This document shows, piece by piece, positions 13,477-20,109 of a stretch of DNA of 31,460 nt. The translations under genes were made by a program, and so were the position numbers. Source of the stretch: an uncultured Ezakiella sp. (GTDB lineage: Bacteria; Bacillota; Clostridia; Tissierellales; Peptoniphilaceae). Location of the stretch: positions 1 through 31,460 of the forward strand of contig NZ_CALTVH010000014.1 in NCBI RefSeq assembly GCF_943913045.1. Direction: 5' to 3'. The notes under the pieces were generated by a model that searched no databases, was not told the DNA's origin, and saw nothing but the letters and a program-made list of their open reading frames with translations. Numbering within the stretch: position 1 is the stretch's first letter; each line of letters begins with the position of its first letter.

Positions 13477-13604
13477 AAATTTGCGGTTAATTTCGCGATA
13501 TTCTTGTGAAAAATTTTTTTAGTCCTCGATGTACACTTGAGTACACCTGCGTACTAAAAAAATTTATTTCACCGCGAATCTCATCGAAATTCTCTCGCAA
13601 ATTT
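13477..13604. repeat. Family B long structured repeat, copy B4
   Basis: AAATTTGCG (13477-13485) with CGCAAATTT (13596-13604); AATTTCG (13489-13495) with CGAAATT (13585-13591); GTGAAA (13506-13511) with TTTCAC (13567-13572); ATTTTTTTAGT (13513-13523) with ACTAAAAAAAT (13553-13563); TGTAC (13530-13534) with GTACA (13541-13545). Same order of stems and CGA/TCAT loop as B1 with mostly different sequence. Confidence 0.78.
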
Positions 13605-13654
13605 AGAGTGATGTAAAAGTATATAGTTTAAGAAAAAAATAACGCGAAGCGTTT

Positions 13655-13677
13655 GTAGAGGCCGGTTTATTCCGGCC
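13655..13677 (+). repeat. Family A GTAG-hairpin repeat, copy A13
   Basis: GTAG (13655-13658), inner stem GGCCGG (13660-13665) with CCGGCC (13672-13677), loop TTTATT. Outer pairing may use AAAAAAATA (from 13633) with TATTTTTT (to 13686), with an extra ACGC-GAA-GCGT hairpin on the left side. Confidence 0.75.
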
Positions 13678-13846
13678 ATATTTTTTGTCATCAAATTTTC
13701 CAGCGAAATACGGTTATGGTGCCTAACAAATTATGGTGAGTGCAATATAGCGAAATACGGCAGAGATGAATAAAAATATTTAAGAGGCTGAGAGGCCTCT
13801 TTTTGATTTGAAAAAATTATTTTTAGATGTCGTCACCTGCATCGGT

Positions 13847-13911
13847 AAAAAATTTATTTCACCGCGAATCTCATCGAAATTCTCTCGCAAATTTAGAGTG
13901 ACGTAAAAGTC
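13847..13911. repeat. Family B right-half fragment, copy B5
   Basis: Bases 13847-13911 repeat 13555-13610 and neighbours almost exactly (right half of B4) without a left half, so it cannot form the long hairpin alone. It is a partial duplication of B4 about 290 bp downstream. Confidence 0.78.
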
Positions 13912-13943
13912 TAGAGAAGATAAGAAAAATATAAATATGAAAT

Positions 13944-13999
13944 AAAAAATAATCGGTCTGTAGTGTCCACTTTATTGTGGACAAAACCGATTATTTTTT
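13944..13999 (+). repeat. Family A GTAG-hairpin repeat, copy A14
   Basis: Essentially identical to A4 including left flank: AAAAATAATCGGT (13945-13957) with ACCGATTATTTTT (from 13986), GTAG 13960-13963, inner TGTCCAC/GTGGACA, loop TTTATT. 8.5 kb separate the two copies, so spread must be recent or sequence is homogenised. Confidence 0.87.
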
Positions 14000-14070
14000 T
14001 ATTTTTAAAAATTAAGGGAATTATATAATGGATGAATATATTTCTCCTACGGTTATTGTTAAGAACGTTT

Positions 14071-14094
14071 GTAGGGTCCATCTTTATGTGGACC
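14071..14094 (+). repeat. Family A GTAG-hairpin repeat, copy A15, fused to C3
   Basis: GTAG (14071-14074), inner stem GGTCCA (14075-14080) with TGGACC (14089-14094), then GAAAAA leading into family C copy C3. Left flank CTACGGTTATTGTTAAGAACGT resembles that of A6. Confidence 0.74.
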
Positions 14095-14095
14095 G

Positions 14096-14134
14096 AAAAA
14101 CATTGATCGCATCTTGTATGCGTGAAATGTTTTT
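14096..14134 (+). repeat. Family C hairpin with GAT/TGA internal loop, copy C3
   Basis: Outer stem AAAAACATT (14096-14104) with AATGTTTTT (14126-14134); GAT (14105-14107) opposite TGA (14123-14125); inner CGCAT (14108-14112) with ATGCG (14118-14122). Compared with C1 the outer stem carries paired substitutions only. Confidence 0.82.
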
Positions 14135-14277
14135 AATTATATAATCAAAAAACAATTTTTGGATGAACAATATTGGGAAAACTATTTTATTCAATTCATA
14201 TCAAAATATATCCGTCGTCATTACTTTACTTATTTAAAAAGTTTTAAAGAAAAATTTAAAAATCTATAAATAAGTAC

Positions 14278-14306
14278 TTGAATCGAAAGTTAACATCTAT
14301 TATAAT
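14278..14306 (+). promoter_or_regulatory. Promoter of brnQ
   Basis: TTGAAT (14278-14283), 17 bp spacer, TATAAT (14301-14306). The predicted start near 14313 falls at the ribosome site. Bases 14136-14277 are AT-rich and hold nothing else that I recognise; no T-box or CodY-like site was evident by eye. Confidence 0.7.
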
Positions 14307-14332
14307 AGTATATTGAGGAGGGATCTGGTGAA

Positions 14333-15691
14333 ATGAATAAGAAGAAAAAAGATACTTTGATTACGGGTTTCGCACTTTTTGCGATTTTCTTGGGGGCGGG
14401 GAATTTAATTTTTCCACCAACACTTGGTTACATAGCGGGTACTAAATGGGCTAGCTCTATGGCTGGTTTTATGTTGACGGGGGTTGGTCTTCCGGTTTTG
14501 GGAATTATAGCTGCGGCCAAGGCTGGCGGCAGAACTATTGACGTTTTTAAACATTTGGGACCCAAGGCTGCAAATATTATGACTTTCATAATTATTTTGG
14601 CTATTGGACCACTACTTGCCATTCCTAGAACAGCAGCGGTTACTTATGAAATAGGGGTTAAACCTGTTTTTGGTATCAGTCCTGTTATTTCTGCGGTCGT
14701 ATTTTTTGCAATTGTTTTATATTTTACTTTAAATGCTATGTCTGTAGTTGATAAGGTTGGATCCATTTTAACTCCAATTTTGATTACAGTGCTTGCTATT
14801 TTGATTATAGTTGGGATTACAAATCCTATTGGCACGCCTATTGTAACTGGCAATACAAAAAATTTCTTGAGGGGTTTTGAAGAGGGTTACCAAACCATGG
14901 ACGGGATTGGTTCTTTGGTTTTGGCAACTATTATTATTCAATCAATTGCCCAAAAGGGTTATGAGGAAAGAAAAGACCAAGTTAGGATGACTTGTTTCTC
15001 AGGCTTTATAGCTGCTCTTGGTTTGTTCTGTGTATACGGCGGCTTTATTTACTTGGGTGCAAGTTCTTCTGGAGTTTTGCCAAAAGACTTATCCAGGGCT
15101 GAGCTCGTTATAGAATTGGTAAATGGAATTTTGGGTTCATGGGGCAGCGTTATACTAGGCCTGGCAATTTCCTTGGCTTGTATTACAACAGCTGTTGGTT
15201 TGACAGCAACTGCAGGAAACTTTTTTGCAGCTGTCTTTAACAACAAGGTTTCATACAAATCAATCGTCTGCATTACCTGTGCTTTCTCAGCTTTCTTTGC
15301 CATCAATGGCGTAGATACCCTGATTGCCTTTGCAGTTCCGATCCTCACAGTCATTTATCCAGTAACAATTGTACTCATTGTTATGAGTTTGGCTGATGAT
15401 TTGATCAAGCACAAGTCCGCTTATAGGGGGGCATGCTTGGGAGCCTTTATTATGTCGCTTATTCAAAATATTTTAAATGCCGAAGATAGTATAAATAGGT
15501 TTTTGGAAGCGATAAGGGTTAGCCCATTCTTTGCTAACATCACACCTGAGAGAGTAAACTTCGACACGCCAATTTCAATTATCGAATCATTGCCGCTTGC
15601 TTCCCAAGGTTTTGGTTGGATAATTCCTGCCATAGTTCTTGGAGTAGCCTTTGCAATCTATGAAGCAAGGAAGGGCAAGAAAGTTTTATAG
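14333..15691 (+). CDS. brnQ: Branched-chain amino acid:cation symporter BrnQ
   Basis: The 452-residue protein matches the LIVCS family, which imports leucine, isoleucine and valine with Na+ or H+ across the membrane. N-terminal signature: GFALFAIFLGAGNLIFPPTLG near 12-32, then AAKAGGRTIDVF, LAIGPLLAIPRTAAVTYE near 90-107, and about 12 hydrophobic segments. Start: GAGGAGGG about 10 bases before ATG, slightly longer spacing than usual. It is a single-gene unit with promoter and terminator. In an amino-acid-fermenting anaerobe it would feed biosynthesis or branched-chain oxoacid oxidation; its nearness to the lipoate operon is suggestive only. Confidence 0.92.
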   Translation: MNKKKKDTLITGFALFAIFLGAGNLIFPPTLGYIAGTKWASSMAGFMLTGVGLPVLGIIAAAKAGGRTIDVFKHLGPKAANIMTFIIILAIGPLLAIPRTAAVTYEIGVKPVFGISPVISAVVFFAIVLYFTLNAMSVVDKVGSILTPILITVLAILIIVGITNPIGTPIVTGNTKNFLRGFEEGYQTMDGIGSLVLATIIIQSIAQKGYEERKDQVRMTCFSGFIAALGLFCVYGGFIYLGASSSGVLPKDLSRAELVIELVNGILGSWGSVILGLAISLACITTAVGLTATAGNFFAAVFNNKVSYKSIVCITCAFSAFFAINGVDTLIAFAVPILTVIYPVTIVLIVMSLADDLIKHKSAYRGACLGAFIMSLIQNILNAEDSINRFLEAIRVSPFFANITPERVNFDTPISIIESLPLASQGFGWIIPAIVLGVAFAIYEARKGKKVL

Positions 15692-15713
15692 GAAATTAAA
15701 AACAAAAATTTTT

Positions 15714-15757
15714 AGAGCTAAGCGAACTTTATTATATAAGTTGGCTCGGCTCTTTTT
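15714..15757 (+). terminator. Terminator of brnQ
   Basis: AGAGC (15714-15718) pairs with GCTCT (15749-15753), with further partial pairs inside (CTT with AAG) and then a run of T's: an intrinsic terminator with an imperfect long arm. Confidence 0.65.
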
Positions 15758-15827
15758 TATTTGAATAATATTTTTTATAAATTGCTATTATAGTCTATGA
15801 TTTTAGTCTGATAGCGCTTAGGCTTAT

Positions 15828-15843
15828 GCACAATATGTAGAAA
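15828..15843. promoter_or_regulatory. NrdR-box-like site 1
   Basis: GCACAATATGTAGAAA matches the NrdR consensus acaCwATATATwGtgt well in its left half and core. It stands in the 382 bp gap before nrdD. Confidence 0.45.
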
Positions 15844-15915
15844 TCTTAACAATTGATATTTTTATCCTCTAAAGGGCTTGGTAATCCGCTCTTTATAGAA
15901 GATAGTTCATAATAC

Positions 15916-15931
15916 GCACAATATATTGTAT
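15916..15931. promoter_or_regulatory. NrdR-box-like site 2
   Basis: GCACAATATATTGTAT matches the NrdR consensus at all core positions, the best core of the four sites. No clear partner is seen 31 bp away; site 1 is 88 bp upstream. Confidence 0.6.
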
Positions 15932-15992
15932 ATTTTTTTAAAAATATGGGCAAAAAGACTTGATTTATTTTTGTTTACCTGCTAAGATAAAC

Positions 15993-16039
15993 TTGGTCAA
16001 CATAGTGTGGCTGATAAATTTACCCACAAGATATTGTGG
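15993..16039. promoter_or_regulatory. Tandem NrdR boxes before nrdD
   Basis: CCACAAGATATTGTGG (16024-16039) is a near-perfect palindrome that fits the NrdR box. A weaker site, with only the right half ATAGTGT well matched, lies at 15993-16008, exactly 31 bp upstream start to start, the spacing (three helical turns) known for paired NrdR boxes. NrdR represses ribonucleotide reductase genes when dATP is high, so repression of nrdDG is inferred. Confidence 0.65.
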
Positions 16040-16073
16040 ATACTTATAAAAATATTTCAGGAGGATCAGGAAG

Positions 16074-18221
16074 ATGAAGGTTATCAAGCGTACAGGCGAA
16101 TGCGTAGATTTTGATAAGAACAAAATCGTTGTTGCCATAGAAAAGGCCATGCACTCATCATCGGGTGTTTACGAAGAAGGTCAAGCAGAAAGGATTGCAA
16201 GTGAAATTGAAGATTTCGCTCGGGTTATCAAGGAGCCAATGACAATTCACGGGATTGAAGAGCAAGTTTATTACAAGCTTTTACAATACAATAACCCTGC
16301 AACTGCCAAGGCCTATGAAAGCTACAGGTCTGTTCAAGCTTTTAAGCGTCAAATAAATACTATTGACGATGAAATTGTAGGAATTTTAAATCGTTCAAAT
16401 ACCAGCGTTATGGATGAAAACTCCAACAAGGACGCAAAGATTGTTTCGACCCAACGCGATTTGATTGCAGGGGAAGTTTCCAAGGATATTGCCCGCAGGA
16501 TTATTATGCCTACTGATATTGTAATGGCCCACGATTCTGGTGCTATCCACTTCCACGATATGGATTACATTATCCAACCTATGTTTAACTGCTGCCTGAT
16601 CAACCTCAAAGACATGCTGACCAATGGAACTGTTATTAACGGCAAAAAAATTGATAGCCCAAAGTCTTTCCAAGTTGCATGTACAGTTACAACACAAATT
16701 ATTGCCCAAGTTGCCAGCGGCCAATACGGTGGTCAAAGCATCAACGGCATCGATACGATCCTAGCTCCCTTTGTTAGAAAGAGCTTTAACAAATACCTAT
16801 CAGCAGTAACCGAAGAGCAAAGGGAAATTTATGGAATGGAACCTGACCTTGAAAAGGCTGAAGAAATTGCTTGGAAGAGGACCAAAAAAGAAGTCAAAGA
16901 CGGCATCCAAACCATGCAATATCAAATCAATACTCTGATGACAACCAATGGTCAAGCACCTTTTGTAACTCTCTTTATGCACTTTATGCCTGGCTTTGAA
17001 TACGAAAAAGAAGCTGCCATGATTCAAGAGGAAATTTTAAACCAAAGGCTTGAAGGCATCAAAAATGAAGCTGATGTTTATGTAACTCCAGCTTTCCCAA
17101 AATTGATTTATGTCCTGGACGAACACAATGTCCACGAGGATTCAAAATATTATTATCTGACAAAGCTTGCTGCAAAATGCACAGCCAAACGCATGTATCC
17201 TGACTATATTTCAGCCAAGAAGATGCGTGAACTCTATGAGGGCAATGTATTTTCACCAATGGGCTGCAGGAGCTTCCTAGCCCCATGGAAGAACGAAGAC
17301 GGCGAATATGTATTTGATGGCCGCTTCAATATGGGAGTTGTTTCACTAAACTTGCCACAAATTGGAATTTTATCTGGTGGAGACGAAGAAAAGTTCTGGG
17401 AAATTTTGGAAAAGAGATTAGAACTCGTCAAAAAAGCTCTTATGTTTAGATATGAACTATTGAAAAATGTAACTAGCGACGTAAGTCCAATCCACTGGCA
17501 ATACGGAGCCATCGCAAGATTAAAGAAGGGTGAAAAAGTCACCAAGCTCTTACAAAATGGTTATGCTACAATTTCTATGGGCTACATTGGCCTATACGAA
17601 GCCACAAAACTTGTCACAGGTAAGTCACACACAGATCCTGAGGCCAAGGAATTTGCTTTAAAAGTTATGCAAAGACTTAGAAAGGCCTGCGATGATTGGA
17701 AGGCTGAAACTCATCTGGGCTTTGCCCTATACGGCACACCAGCAGAAAGTTTGACCAACCGCTTCTGCCAAATCGATAGAAGGCGTTTCGGCGAAATTAA
17801 GGACATTACAGACAAGGGTTACTACACCAACTCCTATCACGTAGACGTTCGTGAAAATATTTCTGTCTTTGATAAGTTTGATTTTGAATCTGAATTCCAA
17901 AAACTTTCAACAGGTGGCATGATTTCCTACGCTGAAATTCCAAATATGACCAACAATATTGAAGCGGTTGCAAGCCTGGTAAAATATATTTACGACCACA
18001 TAACTTATGCTGAATTTAATACCAAGAGCGACTACTGCCATGAATGTGGCTTTGATGGTGAAATAAAACTAAATGACGACAATGAATGGGAATGCCCAAA
18101 TTGTCACAACCACGACAAGAGTAAACTCACAGTTATCAGAAGGACCTGCGGATACCTGGGAGAAAATTTCTGGAATGAAGGCAGGACCAAGGAAATTGGT
18201 GCAAGAGTCCTCCACATATAA
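16074..18221 (+). CDS. nrdD: Anaerobic (class III) ribonucleoside-triphosphate reductase
   Basis: This oxygen-sensitive glycyl-radical enzyme makes deoxynucleotides from NTPs. The 715-residue product has an ATP-cone regulatory domain (about 1-92), which senses ATP/dATP, then the catalytic barrel: MFNCCLINL near 180-188, NTLMTTNGQAPFVT near 283-296, and PMGCRSFL with the thiyl-radical cysteine C398. The C-terminus has the zinc site C655/C658/C674/C677 and the radical loop RRTCGYLGENF with G693 as the radical glycine, followed by the usual NEGR. GGAGG lies before ATG. It overlaps nrdG by one base (TAATG) and sits behind NrdR-box-like sites. All catalytic elements are present. Confidence 0.97.
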   Translation: MKVIKRTGECVDFDKNKIVVAIEKAMHSSSGVYEEGQAERIASEIEDFARVIKEPMTIHGIEEQVYYKLLQYNNPATAKAYESYRSVQAFKRQINTIDDEIVGILNRSNTSVMDENSNKDAKIVSTQRDLIAGEVSKDIARRIIMPTDIVMAHDSGAIHFHDMDYIIQPMFNCCLINLKDMLTNGTVINGKKIDSPKSFQVACTVTTQIIAQVASGQYGGQSINGIDTILAPFVRKSFNKYLSAVTEEQREIYGMEPDLEKAEEIAWKRTKKEVKDGIQTMQYQINTLMTTNGQAPFVTLFMHFMPGFEYEKEAAMIQEEILNQRLEGIKNEADVYVTPAFPKLIYVLDEHNVHEDSKYYYLTKLAAKCTAKRMYPDYISAKKMRELYEGNVFSPMGCRSFLAPWKNEDGEYVFDGRFNMGVVSLNLPQIGILSGGDEEKFWEILEKRLELVKKALMFRYELLKNVTSDVSPIHWQYGAIARLKKGEKVTKLLQNGYATISMGYIGLYEATKLVTGKSHTDPEAKEFALKVMQRLRKACDDWKAETHLGFALYGTPAESLTNRFCQIDRRRFGEIKDITDKGYYTNSYHVDVRENISVFDKFDFESEFQKLSTGGMISYAEIPNMTNNIEAVASLVKYIYDHITYAEFNTKSDYCHECGFDGEIKLNDDNEWECPNCHNHDKSKLTVIRRTCGYLGENFWNEGRTKEIGARVLHI

Positions 18222-18715
18222 TGAAATATTCACAAATTAGAAAATATGATGTGGCTAATGGCGAGGGCATTCGGTCGACTATTTTTGTCACTGGCTGTAC
18301 TCACGGCTGCAAGGGCTGTTTCAACCAAGAGTACTGGGATTTTAATTACGGAGACGACTGGGACCAAGAGGCAACCGACAAAATTATATCCTATCTCAAG
18401 GACCCAAATGTTTCTGGACTCACCTTGCTGGGTGGAGAGCCCATGCAAAATTTGGAGCTAACAAATGTTTTAAGGGATATAAAAAAACAAGTCCAAAAAA
18501 ATATTTGGATTTACTCGGGCTACACCTACGAGCAGATTGTGGCCGATCCCAAAAAACTAGACCTCTTAAAAGAGTGCGATATCCTGGTCGATGGACTATT
18601 CGTAGAAAAATTAAAAAATCTTAAACTAAAATTCCGCGGCAGCGAAAACCAAAGGATAATAGATATTAAAAAATCCTTGGAAAGTGGGGAAGTCGTAATC
18701 TATGAACCAAAATAA
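18221..18715 (+). CDS. nrdG: Anaerobic ribonucleotide reductase activating enzyme
   Basis: This radical-SAM activase uses S-adenosylmethionine and a 4Fe-4S cluster to create the glycyl radical on NrdD. The 164-residue protein has the cluster motif CTHGCKGC (C26, C30, C33), YWDF just after it, and GGEP near residues 72-75 for SAM binding. Length is standard for NrdG. Its start codon overlaps the nrdD stop, and the next gene begins 14 bp before its end, so three genes are translationally linked. Confidence 0.96.
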   Translation: MKYSQIRKYDVANGEGIRSTIFVTGCTHGCKGCFNQEYWDFNYGDDWDQEATDKIISYLKDPNVSGLTLLGGEPMQNLELTNVLRDIKKQVQKNIWIYSGYTYEQIVADPKKLDLLKECDILVDGLFVEKLKNLKLKFRGSENQRIIDIKKSLESGEVVIYEPK

Positions 18716-19148
18716 AATAGAAAAATACTTCGAGGAATTTAAAGGAAATTCAAAGGCAATTCTTGGCGAGGCTTTTAAATTTGGCGTAGATCCAGATAAA
18801 CTTGCAGCCTTAGTTGTAAGAGGAGAGAAGACCCTGACTTGCAGTTTAAAAATTCTCTATGAATATGAAGATGAAGAACTACCTAGCCTTCATAAGGATA
18901 GTTATGATGTCATTTTGAACGGCAGGGATGAGCCAGTTTGCATAATAAAAACGAAGAAGATTTATGAGATTAAATTTTCTGAGGCAGATGAAAGCATTGC
19001 AATAAAAGAGGGAGAAGGCGACAAGACATTAGCTTACTGGAAAAAATCTCACAGAGATTTTTTTGAAAATGAATTGAAAAAATTTGGGAAAACCTTTGAA
19101 GAAGATATGTTAATTGTGGTTGAAGAATTTGAATGCGTGTATGTATAA
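18702..19148 (+). CDS. ASCH-domain protein
   Basis: The 148-residue protein fits the ASCH fold, a PUA-related beta-barrel thought to bind RNA or modified nucleosides. Typical pieces: LAALVVRGEKTLTCSL near 34-49 (the GxKT/xS motif of the putative ligand pocket), LPSLHKDSYDVILNGRDEPVCIIKT near 60-84, and EGEGDKTLAYWKKSHRDFF near 107-125. Some ASCH proteins are ribonucleases or amidohydrolases of modified nucleosides, but specific activity cannot be assigned. It overlaps nrdG by 14 bp with GGGGAAG as ribosome site and is followed by a terminator, so it is expressed with the reductase. A link to nucleotide or RNA turnover is a guess from context. Confidence 0.87.
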   Translation: MNQNKIEKYFEEFKGNSKAILGEAFKFGVDPDKLAALVVRGEKTLTCSLKILYEYEDEELPSLHKDSYDVILNGRDEPVCIIKTKKIYEIKFSEADESIAIKEGEGDKTLAYWKKSHRDFFENELKKFGKTFEEDMLIVVEEFECVYV

Positions 19149-19174
19149 GAGCTTGCAAAATGCAAGCTCTTTTT
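19148..19174 (+). terminator. Terminator of the nrdDG-ASCH operon
   Basis: AGAGCTTGCA (19148-19157), loop AAA, TGCAAGCTCT (19161-19170), then T's: a 10 bp perfect stem starting at the ASCH stop codon. Confidence 0.9.
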
Positions 19175-19211
19175 AGATGATTTTTAATAACAAATTTAAG
19201 TTTTAACCAAT

Positions 19212-19240
19212 AAAAAAGTTGCAAATTTTACTTTGCAACT
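19212..19240 (-). terminator. Terminator of the rodA-tdk operon
   Basis: AGTTGCAAA and TTTGCAACT flank a 6 nt loop (about 19217-19240) with A/T runs on both sides, so it can end transcription from tdk on the minus strand; it sits 40 bp after the opposing nrd terminator. Confidence 0.85.
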
Positions 19241-19248
19241 TATGTTTT

Positions 19249-19851
19249 TTAGTCAAATTTTAATTGGTTTTTGTTGGCTGCTTGCTTTTCTCTTTCCTTG
19301 TTGAAGCAGGTCCGACATAGGGGCTCGTAGATATCCGATGAGCCGAGGACAAGTCTGTCTGCATTATCGACTGTCCTGTGTGACACCCAGGCATCAGATC
19401 CGCACTTGGAGCAGACGGCGTGGTGTTTGGTTACATAGTCGCTGATGGCAAAGACTCTTTCGGTGACATCAAAGGGCGTTCCCAGATAGTCCATATCAAG
19501 TCCTGCCAGGACGATTGTGAGTCCACGCTTGAGGAATTCATTTATCAGATCGATAAATTCATCTCTTTGGTCATTTAAAAATTGGATTTCATCAATGGCC
19601 AGGACATCTGGCTTATTTTTTTCAACCAAGCTTAAGAGTTCGTCCATACTTGAAAAAGTTTCTGCGGTCAGGCCGAGCTTATCGTGGGTAAGTATATCTT
19701 TTTTGGAATATCTTTTGTCAAAGCTAGGCTTGGTCGCAAGGACCTTGTAGCCTGCGATTGAAAAACGGTTTACTTCTCGAAAAAGGGCCGATGTTTTGCC
19801 CGAAAACATTGACCCACAGTGTAAAATTAATCTTCCTTTGTATTGGTGCAT
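19249..19851 (-). CDS. tdk: Thymidine kinase (TK1 type)
   Basis: It phosphorylates thymidine to dTMP in the salvage route. The 200-residue protein shows P-loop GSMFSGKT at 13-20, Walker-B-like DEIQF at 87-91 with the catalytic-type E88, AGLDMDYLGTPF near 116-127, and a four-cysteine zinc site C147/C150/C179/C182. The lasso region RLVLGSSDIYEPLCR is present. AGGGAG precedes ATG. It is the last gene of a five-gene operon starting at rodA, 12 bp after the small membrane gene. Pairing a salvage kinase with a cell-elongation gene has no obvious functional logic. Confidence 0.95.
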   Translation of the reverse strand: MHQYKGRLILHCGSMFSGKTSALFREVNRFSIAGYKVLATKPSFDKRYSKKDILTHDKLGLTAETFSSMDELLSLVEKNKPDVLAIDEIQFLNDQRDEFIDLINEFLKRGLTIVLAGLDMDYLGTPFDVTERVFAISDYVTKHHAVCSKCGSDAWVSHRTVDNADRLVLGSSDIYEPLCRTCFNKEREKQAANKNQLKFD

Positions 19852-19863
19852 TAAATTCTCCCT

Positions 19864-20109
19864 CTAGAACATATTATTTATTATATAATCTATATTGTAG
19901 ATTAGATTATCTATATTTTCGTAAATTTGGTCTCCAGTATATTTAATCCAGTCGTATATAGGATAATATTCTATATCTTCATAGTTTCCGTAGGAAGATT
20001 CAGCCAGGAGTTTCTTGGCGGCTCCTAATTCGTTAAAGGAGAAGGATATAATTCCTACAACTAGGCCAAGGAGAGTTATAATTGCTATTATACTTATTAA
20101 TTTTTTCAT
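19864..20109 (-). CDS. Small single-pass membrane protein, unknown function
   Basis: The 81-residue product has one N-terminal hydrophobic segment (about 5-25, MKKLISIIAIITLLGLVVGI) followed by an acidic, Tyr/Ile/Asn-rich outer part (YGNYEDIEYYPIYDWIKYTG). It could be a membrane-anchored or secreted peptide. AGGAGGT is well placed, and its ATG shares a base with the stop of the HAAS-like gene (TAATG), so the two are translationally coupled. In loci with HAAS/DUF1700 proteins, small adhesin-like or membrane partners are common, but I see no defining motif. Confidence 0.75.
   Translation of the reverse strand: MKKLISIIAIITLLGLVVGIISFSFNELGAAKKLLAESSYGNYEDIEYYPIYDWIKYTGDQIYENIDNLIYNIDYIINNMF

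Noticed and set aside
3360..14135. Insertion sequence or transposase gene within the repeat clusters
   Set aside because: None of the frames in these gaps encodes a recognisable transposase; any mobilising enzyme must lie elsewhere.
14136..14332. T-box or riboswitch before brnQ
   Set aside because: No T-box AGGGTGGNACCGCG-like sequence or riboswitch core could be found, and the predicted leader is too short.
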